A stretch of 64,000 nt of DNA, taken from Ecdyonurus torrentis. Lineage: Eukaryota > Arthropoda > Insecta > Ephemeroptera > Heptageniidae. Location of the stretch: positions 248,001 through 312,000 of the forward strand of contig CASGGR010000020.1 of the NCBI GenBank assembly GCA_949318235.1. The letters run 5' to 3'. Every line of letters starts with the position of its first letter. The stretch's first letter is position 1. The notes beneath the pieces were generated by a model. That model did not search any database, was not told the DNA's origin, and saw nothing but the letters and a program-made list of their open reading frames with translations. Of the stretch, positions 1 to 10,741 are shown piece after piece. The position numbers were made by a program, and so were the translations under genes.

Positions 1-492
1 TGTCGTGAACTTTTTTGCTTCGACGCATACTTTTTGAGTTATTGACAATTTTAGTTTTCACTCATCATGTAGCCAAACCAAGTCATAAAACAAAGTTTCT
101 ATTTCAAGAACCAAATGTTATTGAATGATAAAAATTATACTTTTTACACGAATAAAACTAGTTTTGATGATTTCTCAAAAACTAAGAATGCTACAGACAT
201 CTTATTTAACTCAAAACATAGCTTTTTTAATTCTCTACAAAAAAGATGTCTTGAACTTTTTTGCTCCGACGCATACTTTTTGGGTTATTGACAATTTTAG
301 TTTTCACTCATCATGTAGCCAAACCAAGTCATGAAACAAAGTTTCTATTTCAAGAATCAAATGTTATTGAATGATAAAAATCATACTTTTTACACGATTA
401 AAACTAGTTTTGATGATTTCTCAAAAACTAAGAATGCTACAGACATCTTATTTAACTCAAAACATAGCTTTTTTAATTCTCTACAAAAAAGA

Positions 493-736
493 TGTCTTGA
501 ACTTTTTTGCTCCGACGCATACTTTTTGGGTTATTGACAATTTTAGTTTTCACTCATCATGTAGCCAAACCAAGTCATGAAACAGTTTCTATTTCAAGAA
601 CCAAATGTTATTGAATGATAAAAATCATACTTTTTACACGATTAAAACTAGTTTTGATGATTTCTCAAAAACTAAGAATGCTACAGACATCTTATTTAAC
701 TCAAAACATAGCTTTTTTAATTCTCTACAAAAAAGA
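493..736 (+). repeat. 244-bp monomer type (first of 24 carrying the 2-bp dyad deletion)
   Basis: GAAACAAAGTTTC is shortened to GAAACAGTTTC (577-587). Monomers with the same change start at 493, 737, 2949, 6391, 6635, 8847, 11059, 16469, 19911, 26796, 30976, 34418, 39090, 40072, 42038, 43512, 44986, 46952, 48426, 50146, 51620 and 53094, plus the 243-bp copies at 57030 and 60225. All lie on the G87 head type. Nearly all carry a K tail; those at 493 and 6391 carry Y. This points to one ancestral deletion spread by duplication. Confidence 0.9.
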
Positions 737-1955
737 TGTCTTGAACTTTTTTGCTCCGACGCATACTTTTTGGGTTATTGACAATTTTAGTTTTCACTCA
801 TCATGTAGCCAAACCAAGTCATGAAACAGTTTCTATTTCAAGAACCAAATGTTATTGAATGATAAAAATCATACTTTTTACACGATTAAAACTAGTTTTG
901 ATGATTTCTCAAAAACTAAGAATGCTTCAGACATCCAATTTGATTAAAAACATAGCTTTTTCAATTCTCTACAAAAAACATGTCTTAAACTTTTTTGCTC
1001 CGACGCATACTTTTTGGGTTATTGACAATTTTAGTTTTCACTCATCAAGTAGCTAAACTAAGTCATGAAACAAAGTTTCTATTTCAAGAACTAAATGTTA
1101 TTGAATGATAAAAATTATACTTTTTACACGATTTAAACTAGTTTTGATGATTTCTCAGAAACTAAGAAAGCTACAGACATCAAATTTATCTCAAAGCATA
1201 GCTTTTTTAATCTTCTACAAAAAAGATGTCTTGATATTTTTTGCTTCGACGCATACTTTTTGAGTTATTGACAATTTTAGTTTTCACTCATCATGTAGCC
1301 AAACCAAGTCATAAAACAAAGTTTCTATTTCAAGAACCAAATGTTATTGAATGATAAAAATCATACTTTTTACACGAATAAAACTAGTTTTGATGATTTC
1401 TCAAAAACTAAGAATGCTACAGACATCAAATTTGACTCAAAACATAGCTTCTTCAATTGTCTACAAAAAAGATGTCTTGAACTTTTTTGCTCCGACGCAT
1501 ACTTTTTGGGTTATTGACAATTTTAGTTTTCACTCATCATGTAGCCAAACCAAGTCATGAAACAAAGTTTCTATTTCAAGAACCAAATGTTATTGAATGA
1601 TAAAAATCATACTTTTTACACGAATAAAACTAGTTTTGATGATTTCTTAAATACTAAGAATGCTACAGACATCCAATTTGATTAAAAACATAGCTTTTTC
1701 AATTCTCTACAAAAAAGATGTCGTGAACTTTTTTGCTTCGACGCATACTTTTTGAGTTATTGACAATTTTAGTTTTCACTCATCATGTAGCCAAACCAAG
1801 TCATAAAACAAAGTTTCTATTTCAAGAACCAAATGTTATTGAATGATAAAAATTATACTTTTTACACGAATAAAACTAGTTTTGATGATTTCTCAAAAAC
1901 TAAGAATGCTACAGACATCTTATTTAACTCAAAACATAGCTTTTTTAATTCTCTA

Positions 1956-1981
1956 CAAAAAAGATGTCTTGAACTTTTTTG
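1956..1981. other. Inverted repeat across monomer junction (example)
   Basis: CAAAAAAG at 1956-1963 is the exact reverse complement of CTTTTTTG at 1974-1981, with a 10-base loop (1964-1973). This gives an 8-bp perfect stem at the boundary of two monomers. The same arms recur at most junctions of the array. K-class junctions change the loop-side G to C. F and E junctions replace GAAC by GATA and lose one pair. A-class junctions end TTTTTTAC and lose the outer pair. Substitutions CGTG, CTTG, CTCG and CTTA fall in the loop. Whether the stem forms in vivo cannot be told from sequence. Confidence 0.85.
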
Positions 1982-2004
1982 CTCCGACGCATACTTTTTG
2001 GGTT

Positions 2005-2013
2005 ATTGACAAT
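2005..2013. other. Short dyad ATTGACAAT (example)
   Basis: ATTG and CAAT are reverse complements around a single central A. The motif is at offset 41-49 of nearly all monomers. It is broken in the subset reading GGTTAATGAC (for example 3475-3484 and its copies near 9373, 11587, 13801, 16997 and 20438) and in those reading GACAGTTTT (near 23150, 37659, 58302 and 61497). It is short and could be chance on its own. Confidence 0.6.
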
Positions 2014-2050
2014 TTTAGTTTTCACTCATCATGTAGCCAAACCAAGTCAT

Positions 2051-2063
2051 GAAACAAAGTTTC
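2051..2063. other. Dyad GAAAC-AAA-GTTTC (example), site of 2-bp deletion
   Basis: GAAAC and GTTTC are perfect inverted arms around AAA, at offset 87-99. Monomers of the other head type read AAAAC and lose the outer pair. In 24 monomers the centre is A instead of AAA, leaving GAAACAGTTTC, which is still a perfect dyad. That two-base loss is the main cause of length variation in the array. Confidence 0.85.
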
Positions 2064-2117
2064 TATTTCAAGAACCAAATGTTATTGAATGATAAAAATC
2101 ATACTTTTTACACGATT

Positions 2118-2129
2118 AAAACTAGTTTT
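2118..2129. other. Perfect 12-bp palindrome AAAACTAGTTTT (example)
   Basis: AAAACTAGTTTT equals its own reverse complement and contains ACTAGT, a SpeI recognition site, at 2121-2126. It lies at offset 154-165 and is kept in almost every monomer. F-class copies read TAAACTAGTTTT and keep a 10-bp palindrome. Only three monomers were seen with C changed to T at the centre (39001, 41949 and 46863), and these are related by duplication. TAGTTTTG at offset 159-166 also pairs, with one bulged A, with CAAAAACTA at 176-184 in Y, N and K copies. Confidence 0.9.
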
Positions 2130-5100
2130 GATGATTTCTCAAAAACTAAGAATGCTACAGACATCAAATTTGACTCAAAACATAGCTTCTTCAATTGTCT
2201 ACAAAAAAGATGTCTTGAACTTTTTTGCTCCGACGCATACTTTTTGGGTTATTGACAATTTTAGTTTTCACTCATCATGTAGCCAAACCAAGTCATGAAA
2301 CAAAGTTTCTATTTCAAGAACCAAATGTTATTGAATGATAAAAATCATACTTTTTACACGAATAAAACTAGTTTTGATGATTTCTTAAATACTAAGAATG
2401 CTACAGACATCCAATTTGATTAAAAACATAGCTTTTTCAATTCTCTACAAAAAAGATGTCGTGAACTTTTTTGCTTCGACGCATACTTTTTGAGTTATTG
2501 ACAATTTTAGTTTTCACTCATCATGTAGCCAAACCAAGTCATAAAACAAAGTTTCTATTTCAAGAACCAAATGTTATTGAATGATAAAAATTATACTTTT
2601 TACACGAATAAAACTAGTTTTGATGATTTCTCAAAAACTAAGAATGCTACAGACATCTTATTTAACTCAAAACATAGCTTTTTTAATTCTCTACAAAAAA
2701 GATGTCTTGAACTTTTTTGCTCCGACGCATACTTTTTGGGTTATTGACAATTTTAGTTTTCACTCATCATGTAGCCAAACCAAGTCATGAAACAAAGTTT
2801 CTATTTCAAGAACCAAATGTTATTGAATGATAAAAATCATACTTTTTACACGATTAAAACTAGTTTTGATGATTTCTCAAAAACTAAGAATGCTACAGAC
2901 ATCTTATTTAACTCAAAACATAGCTTTTTTAATTCTCTACAAAAAAGATGTCTTGAACTTTTTTGCTCCGACGCATACTTTTTGGGTTATTGACAATTTT
3001 AGTTTTCACTCATCATGTAGCCAAACCAAGTCATGAAACAGTTTCTATTTCAAGAACCAAATGTTATTGAATGATAAAAATCATACTTTTTACACGATTA
3101 AAACTAGTTTTGATGATTTCTCAAAAACTAAGAATGCTACAGACATCCAATTTGATTAAAAACATTGCTTTTTCAATTCTCTACAAAAAACATGTCTTAA
3201 ACTTTTTTGCTCCGACGCATACTTTTTGGGTTATTGACAATTTTAGTTTTCACTCATCAAGTAGCTAAACTAAGTCATGAAACAAAGTTTCTATTTCAAG
3301 AACTAAATGTTATTGAATGATAAAAATTATACTTTTTACACGATTTAAACTAGTTTTGATGATTTCTCAGAAACTAAGAAAGCTACAGACATCAAATTTA
3401 TCTCAAAGCATAGCTTTTTTAATCTTCTACAAAAAAGATGTCTTGATATTTTTTGCTCCGACGCATACTTTTTGGGTTAATGACAATTTTAGTTTTCACT
3501 CATCATGTAGCCAAACCATGTCATGAAACAAAGTTTCTATTTCAAGAACTAAATGTTATTGAATGATAAAAATCATACTTTTTACACGATTAAAACTAGT
3601 TTTGATGATTTCTCAAAAACAAAGAAAGCTACAGACATAAAATTTGACTTAAAACATAGCTTTTTCAATTCTCTACAAAAAAGATGTCTCGAACTTTTTT
3701 ACTCCGACTCATACTTTTTGGGTTATTGACAATTTTAGTTTTCACTCATCATGTAGCCAAACCAAGTCATGAAACAAAGTTTCTATTTCAAGAACCAAAT
3801 GTTATTGAATGATAAAAATCATACTTTTTACACGATTAAAACTAGTTTTGATGATTTCTCAGAAACTAAGAAAGCTACAGACATCAAATTTATCTCAAAA
3901 CATAGCTTTTTTAATTCTCTACAAAAAAGATGTCTTGATATTTTTTGCTTCGACGCATACTTTTTGAGTTATTGACAATTTTAGTTTTCACTCATCATGT
4001 AGCCAAACCAAGTCATAAAACAAAGTTTCTATTTCAAGAACCAAATGTTATTGAATGATAAAAATCATACTTTTTACACGAATAAAACTAGTTTTGATGA
4101 TTTCTCAAAAACTAAGAATGCTACAGACATCCAATTTGATTAAAAACATAGCTTTTTCAATTCTCTACAAAAAAGATGTCGTGAACTTTTTTGCTTCGAC
4201 GCATACTTTTTGAGTTATTGACAATTTTAGTTTTCACTCATCATGTAGCCAAACCAAGTCATAAAACAAAGTTTCTATTTCAAGAACCAAATGTTATTGA
4301 ATGATAAAAATTATACTTTTTACACGAATAAAACTAGTTTTGATGATTTCTCAAAAACTAAGAATGCTACAGACATCTTATTTAACTCAAAACATAGCTT
4401 TTTTAATTCTCTACAAAAAAGATGTCGTGAACTTTTTTGCTCCGACGCATACTTTTTGGGTTATTGACAATTTTAGTTTTCACTCATCATGTAGCCAAAC
4501 CAAGTCATGAAACAAAGTTTCTATTTCAAGAACCAAATGTTATTGAATGATAAAAATCATACTTTTTACACGATTAAAACTAGTTTTGATGATTTCTCAA
4601 AAACTAAGAATGCTACAGACATCAAATTTGACTCAAAACATAGCTTCTTCAATTGTCTACAAAAAAGATGTCTTGAACTTTTTTGCTCCGACGCATACTT
4701 TTTGGGTTATTGACAATTTTAGTTTTCACTCATCATGTAGCCAAACCAAGTCATGAAACAAAGTTTCTATTTCAAGAACCAAATGTTATTGAATGATAAA
4801 AATCATACTTTTTACACGAATAAAACTAGTTTTGATGATTTCTCAAAAACAAAGAAAGCTACAGACATAAAATTTGACTTAAAACATAGCTTTTTCAATT
4901 CTCTACAAAAAAGATGTCTCGAACTTTTTTACTCCGACTCATACTTTTTGGGTTATTGACAATTTTAGTTTTCACTCATCATGTAGCCAAACCAAGTCAT
5001 GAAACAAAGTTTCTATTTCAAGAACCAAATGTTATTGAATGATAAAAATCATACTTTTTACACGATTAAAACTAGTTTTGATGATTTCTCAGAAACTAAG

Positions 5101-5406
5101 AAAGCTACAGACATCAAATTTATCTCAAAACATAGCTTTTTTAATTCTCTACAAAAAAGATGTCTTGATATTTTTTGCTTCGACGCATACTTTTTGAGTT
5201 ATTGACAATTTTAGTTTTCACTCATCATGTAGCCAAACCAAGTCATAAAACAAAGTTTCTATTTCAAGAACCAAATGTTATTGAATGATAAAAATCATAC
5301 TTTTTACACGAATAAAACTAGTTTTGATGATTTCTCAAAAACTAAGAATGCTACAGACATCCAATTTGATTAAAAACATAGCTTTTTCAATTCTCTACAA
5401 AAAAGA

Positions 5407-5652
5407 TGTCGTGAACTTTTTTGCTTCGACGCATACTTTTTGAGTTATTGACAATTTTAGTTTTCACTCATCATGTAGCCAAACCAAGTCATAAAACAAA
5501 GTTTCTATTTCAAGAACTAAATGTTATTGAATGATAAAAATTATACTTTTTACACGATTTAAACTAGTTTTGATGATTTCTCAGAAACTAAGAAAGCTAC
5601 AGACATCAAATTTATCTCAAAACATAGCTTCTTCAATTGTCTACAAAAAAGA
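5407..5652 (+). repeat. Chimeric F/N monomer
   Basis: The monomer begins with the CGTGAAC head normally followed by a Y tail. It then reads GAACTAAATG, GATTTAAAC and CTCAGAAAC (F class), and ends ATCTCAAAACATAGCTTCTTCAATTGTC (N class, shown only as a joined description of two adjacent motifs). Similar F/N joins occur in the 1474-bp HOR (monomers at 50390 and 51864). The switch lies between offsets about 205 and 225. Confidence 0.75.
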
Positions 5653-5898
5653 TGTCTTGAACTTTTTTGCTCCGACGCATACTTTTTGGGTTATTGACAA
5701 TTTTAGTTTTCACTCATCATGTAGCCAAACCAAGTCATGAAACAAAGTTTCTATTTCAAGAACCAAATGTTATTGAATGATAAAAATCATACTTTTTACA
5801 CGAATAAAACTAGTTTTGATGATTTCTTAAATACTAAGAATGCTACAGACATCCAATTTGATTAAAAACATAGCTTTTTCAATTCTCTACAAAAAAGA

Positions 5899-8800
5899 TG
5901 TCGTGAACTTTTTTGCTTCGACGCATACTTTTTGAGTTATTGACAATTTTAGTTTTCACTCATCATGTAGCCAAACCAAGTCATAAAACAAAGTTTCTAT
6001 TTCAAGAACCAAATGTTATTGAATGATAAAAATTATACTTTTTACACGAATAAAACTAGTTTTGATGATTTCTCAAAAACTAAGAATGCTACAGACATCT
6101 TATTTAACTCAAAACATAGCTTTTTTAATTCTCTACAAAAAAGATGTCTTGAACTTTTTTGCTCCGACGCATACTTTTTGGGTTATTGACAATTTTAGTT
6201 TTCACTCATCATGTAGCCAAACCAAGTCATGAAACAAAGTTTCTATTTCAAGAATCAAATGTTATTGAATGATAAAAATCATACTTTTTACACGATTAAA
6301 ACTAGTTTTGATGATTTCTCAAAAACTAAGAATGCTACAGACATCTTATTTAACTCAAAACATAGCTTTTTTAATTCTCTACAAAAAAGATGTCTTGAAC
6401 TTTTTTGCTCCGACGCATACTTTTTGGGTTATTGACAATTTTAGTTTTCACTCATCATGTAGCCAAACCAAGTCATGAAACAGTTTCTATTTCAAGAACC
6501 AAATGTTATTGAATGATAAAAATCATACTTTTTACACGATTAAAACTAGTTTTGATGATTTCTCAAAAACTAAGAATGCTACAGACATCTTATTTAACTC
6601 AAAACATAGCTTTTTTAATTCTCTACAAAAAAGATGTCTTGAACTTTTTTGCTCCGACGCATACTTTTTGGGTTATTGACAATTTTAGTTTTCACTCATC
6701 ATGTAGCCAAACCAAGTCATGAAACAGTTTCTATTTCAAGAACCAAATGTTATTGAATGATAAAAATCATACTTTTTACACGATTAAAACTAGTTTTGAT
6801 GATTTCTCAAAAACTAAGAATGCTTCAGACATCCAATTTGATTAAAAACATAGCTTTTTCAATTCTCTACAAAAAACATGTCTTAAACTTTTTTGCTCCG
6901 ACGCATACTTTTTGGGTTATTGACAATTTTAGTTTTCACTCATCAAGTAGCTAAACTAAGTCATGAAACAAAGTTTCTATTTCAAGAACTAAATGTTATT
7001 GAATGATAAAAATTATACTTTTTACACGATTTAAACTAGTTTTGATGATTTCTCAGAAACTAAGAAAGCTACAGACATCAAATTTATCTCAAAGCATAGC
7101 TTTTTTAATCTTCTACAAAAAAGATGTCTTGATATTTTTTGCTTCGACGCATACTTTTTGAGTTATTGACAATTTTAGTTTTCACTCATCATGTAGCCAA
7201 ACCAAGTCATAAAACAAAGTTTCTATTTCAAGAACCAAATGTTATTGAATGATAAAAATCATACTTTTTACACGAATAAAACTAGTTTTGATGATTTCTC
7301 AAAAACTAAGAATGCTACAGACATCAAATTTGACTCAAAACATAGCTTCTTCAATTGTCTACAAAAAAGATGTCTTGAACTTTTTTGCTCCGACGCATAC
7401 TTTTTGGGTTATTGACAATTTTAGTTTTCACTCATCATGTAGCCAAACCAAGTCATGAAACAAAGTTTCTATTTCAAGAACCAAATGTTATTGAATGATA
7501 AAAATCATACTTTTTACACGAATAAAACTAGTTTTGATGATTTCTTAAATACTAAGAATGCTACAGACATCCAATTTGATTAAAAACATAGCTTTTTCAA
7601 TTCTCTACAAAAAAGATGTCGTGAACTTTTTTGCTTCGACGCATACTTTTTGAGTTATTGACAATTTTAGTTTTCACTCATCATGTAGCCAAACCAAGTC
7701 ATAAAACAAAGTTTCTATTTCAAGAACCAAATGTTATTGAATGATAAAAATTATACTTTTTACACGAATAAAACTAGTTTTGATGATTTCTCAAAAACTA
7801 AGAATGCTACAGACATCTTATTTAACTCAAAACATAGCTTTTTTAATTCTCTACAAAAAAGATGTCTTGAACTTTTTTGCTCCGACGCATACTTTTTGGG
7901 TTATTGACAATTTTAGTTTTCACTCATCATGTAGCCAAACCAAGTCATGAAACAAAGTTTCTATTTCAAGAACCAAATGTTATTGAATGATAAAAATCAT
8001 ACTTTTTACACGATTAAAACTAGTTTTGATGATTTCTCAAAAACTAAGAATGCTACAGACATCAAATTTGACTCAAAACATAGCTTCTTCAATTGTCTAC
8101 AAAAAAGATGTCTTGAACTTTTTTGCTCCGACGCATACTTTTTGGGTTATTGACAATTTTAGTTTTCACTCATCATGTAGCCAAACCAAGTCATGAAACA
8201 AAGTTTCTATTTCAAGAACCAAATGTTATTGAATGATAAAAATCATACTTTTTACACGAATAAAACTAGTTTTGATGATTTCTTAAATACTAAGAATGCT
8301 ACAGACATCCAATTTGATTAAAAACATAGCTTTTTCAATTCTCTACAAAAAAGATGTCGTGAACTTTTTTGCTTCGACGCATACTTTTTGAGTTATTGAC
8401 AATTTTAGTTTTCACTCATCATGTAGCCAAACCAAGTCATAAAACAAAGTTTCTATTTCAAGAACCAAATGTTATTGAATGATAAAAATTATACTTTTTA
8501 CACGAATAAAACTAGTTTTGATGATTTCTCAAAAACTAAGAATGCTACAGACATCTTATTTAACTCAAAACATAGCTTTTTTAATTCTCTACAAAAAAGA
8601 TGTCTTGAACTTTTTTGCTCCGACGCATACTTTTTGGGTTATTGACAATTTTAGTTTTCACTCATCATGTAGCCAAACCAAGTCATGAAACAAAGTTTCT
8701 ATTTCAAGAACCAAATGTTATTGAATGATAAAAATCATACTTTTTACACGATTAAAACTAGTTTTGATGATTTCTCAAAAACTAAGAATGCTACAGACAT

Positions 8801-10741
8801 CTTATTTAACTCAAAACATAGCTTTTTTAATTCTCTACAAAAAAGATGTCTTGAACTTTTTTGCTCCGACGCATACTTTTTGGGTTATTGACAATTTTAG
8901 TTTTCACTCATCATGTAGCCAAACCAAGTCATGAAACAGTTTCTATTTCAAGAACCAAATGTTATTGAATGATAAAAATCATACTTTTTACACGATTAAA
9001 ACTAGTTTTGATGATTTCTCAAAAACTAAGAATGCTACAGACATCCAATTTGATTAAAAACATTGCTTTTTCAATTCTCTACAAAAAACATGTCTTAAAC
9101 TTTTTTGCTCCGACGCATACTTTTTGGGTTATTGACAATTTTAGTTTTCACTCATCAAGTAGCTAAACTAAGTCATGAAACAAAGTTTCTATTTCAAGAA
9201 CTAAATGTTATTGAATGATAAAAATTATACTTTTTACACGATTTAAACTAGTTTTGATGATTTCTCAGAAACTAAGAAAGCTACAGACATCAAATTTATC
9301 TCAAAGCATAGCTTTTTTAATCTTCTACAAAAAAGATGTCTTGATATTTTTTGCTCCGACGCATACTTTTTGGGTTAATGACAATTTTAGTTTTCACTCA
9401 TCATGTAGCCAAACCATGTCATGAAACAAAGTTTCTATTTCAAGAACTAAATGTTATTGAATGATAAAAATCATACTTTTTACACGATTAAAACTAGTTT
9501 TGATGATTTCTCAAAAACAAAGAAAGCTACAGACATAAAATTTGACTTAAAACATAGCTTTTTCAATTCTCTACAAAAAAGATGTCTCGAACTTTTTTAC
9601 TCCGACTCATACTTTTTGGGTTATTGACAATTTTAGTTTTCACTCATCATGTAGCCAAACCAAGTCATGAAACAAAGTTTCTATTTCAAGAACCAAATGT
9701 TATTGAATGATAAAAATCATACTTTTTACACGATTAAAACTAGTTTTGATGATTTCTCAGAAACTAAGAAAGCTACAGACATCAAATTTATCTCAAAACA
9801 TAGCTTTTTTAATTCTCTACAAAAAAGATGTCTTGATATTTTTTGCTTCGACGCATACTTTTTGAGTTATTGACAATTTTAGTTTTCACTCATCATGTAG
9901 CCAAACCAAGTCATAAAACAAAGTTTCTATTTCAAGAACCAAATGTTATTGAATGATAAAAATCATACTTTTTACACGAATAAAACTAGTTTTGATGATT
10001 TCTCAAAAACTAAGAATGCTACAGACATCCAATTTGATTAAAAACATAGCTTTTTCAATTCTCTACAAAAAAGATGTCGTGAACTTTTTTGCTTCGACGC
10101 ATACTTTTTGAGTTATTGACAATTTTAGTTTTCACTCATCATGTAGCCAAACCAAGTCATAAAACAAAGTTTCTATTTCAAGAACCAAATGTTATTGAAT
10201 GATAAAAATTATACTTTTTACACGAATAAAACTAGTTTTGATGATTTCTCAAAAACTAAGAATGCTACAGACATCTTATTTAACTCAAAACATAGCTTTT
10301 TTAATTCTCTACAAAAAAGATGTCGTGAACTTTTTTGCTCCGACGCATACTTTTTGGGTTATTGACAATTTTAGTTTTCACTCATCATGTAGCCAAACCA
10401 AGTCATGAAACAAAGTTTCTATTTCAAGAACCAAATGTTATTGAATGATAAAAATCATACTTTTTACACGATTAAAACTAGTTTTGATGATTTCTCAAAA
10501 ACTAAGAATGCTACAGACATCAAATTTGACTCAAAACATAGCTTCTTCAATTGTCTACAAAAAAGATGTCTTGAACTTTTTTGCTCCGACGCATACTTTT
10601 TGGGTTATTGACAATTTTAGTTTTCACTCATCATGTAGCCAAACCAAGTCATGAAACAAAGTTTCTATTTCAAGAACCAAATGTTATTGAATGATAAAAA
10701 TCATACTTTTTACACGAATAAAACTAGTTTTGATGATTTCT
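5899..10741 (+). repeat. 24-monomer higher-order repeat, copy 2 (incomplete)
   Basis: This tract matches 1-4843 at a fixed shift of 5898, including all rare markers and the 244-bp monomers at 6391, 6635 and 8847. The match stops inside the monomer starting at 10567. Copy 1 continues CTCAAAAACAAAG there, whereas this copy reads CTTAAATACTAAG from 10741. About the last 1.06 kb of the 24-mer is therefore replaced by other array sequence, which marks a recombination junction. Confidence 0.92.

Larger units (their letters stand above)
1965..2210 (+). repeat. Representative 246-bp monomer (N class) with landmarks
   Basis: This copy carries the commonest base at most variable sites and serves as a reference. 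Offset 1 is base 1965. Offsets 10-17 are CTTTTTTG, the right arm of the junction stem. Offset 20 is C (T in the other head type), offset 37 is G (or A) and offset 87 is G (or A). ATTGACAAT lies at offsets 41-49, GAAACAAAGTTTC at 87-99 and AAAACTAGTTTT at 154-165. The class-defining region is offsets about 150-235: the ACGATT/ACGAAT/ACGATTT choice, CTCAAAAAC against CTTAAATAC or CTCAGAAAC, then the AT-rich block after ACAGACAT. The left arm of the next junction stem is at 238-245. CpG is scarce and mostly confined to the CGACG near offset 21-26 and the ACACGA near 149. Confidence 0.9.
1..5898 (+). repeat. 24-monomer higher-order repeat, copy 1
   Basis: Twenty-four monomers, three of them 244 bp (starts 493, 737 and 2949), total 5898 bp. 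The class order is Y, Y, Y, K, F, N, D, Y, N, D, Y, Y, K, F, A, E, D-like, Y, N, A, E, D-like, F/N chimera, D. Diagnostic rare bases recur 5898 bp downstream: CAAGAATCAA (351, 6251), GCTTCAGAC (925, 6823) and AACATTGC (3171, 9059). The left end is cut by the window, so the true start of the duplicated tract is unknown. Confidence 0.92.

Noticed and set aside
18..34. CTTCGACGCATAC compared with the CENP-B box core TTCGNNNNANNCGGG
   Set aside because: TTCG, A and C match at the right spacing, but the final GGG is TTT in this window. Most monomers have CTCCG and lose TTCG as well, so it is not a functional CENP-B box by consensus.
43..68. TTGACA at offset 43-48, resembling a bacterial -35 box
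   Set aside because: The region 17 bases downstream (TCATGT) is a poor -10 element. The array is clearly eukaryotic-type satellite and nothing is encoded downstream.
125..334. A 69-codon open frame (and variants of 65-69 codons) repeated about once per monomer
   Set aside because: It spans the monomer junction and recurs only because the monomer does. Class substitutions such as CTTAAATAC create stops in D copies, indels shift it, and there is no ribosome-binding or gene context. It has low complexity and no recognisable domain.
331..537. A second 68-codon frame whose ATG overlaps the stop of the preceding frame as ATGA, resembling translational coupling
   Set aside because: The overlap is fixed by the satellite sequence CATGAAAC. 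Copies with CATAAAAC lose the start codon, so it is not maintained and is a coincidence.
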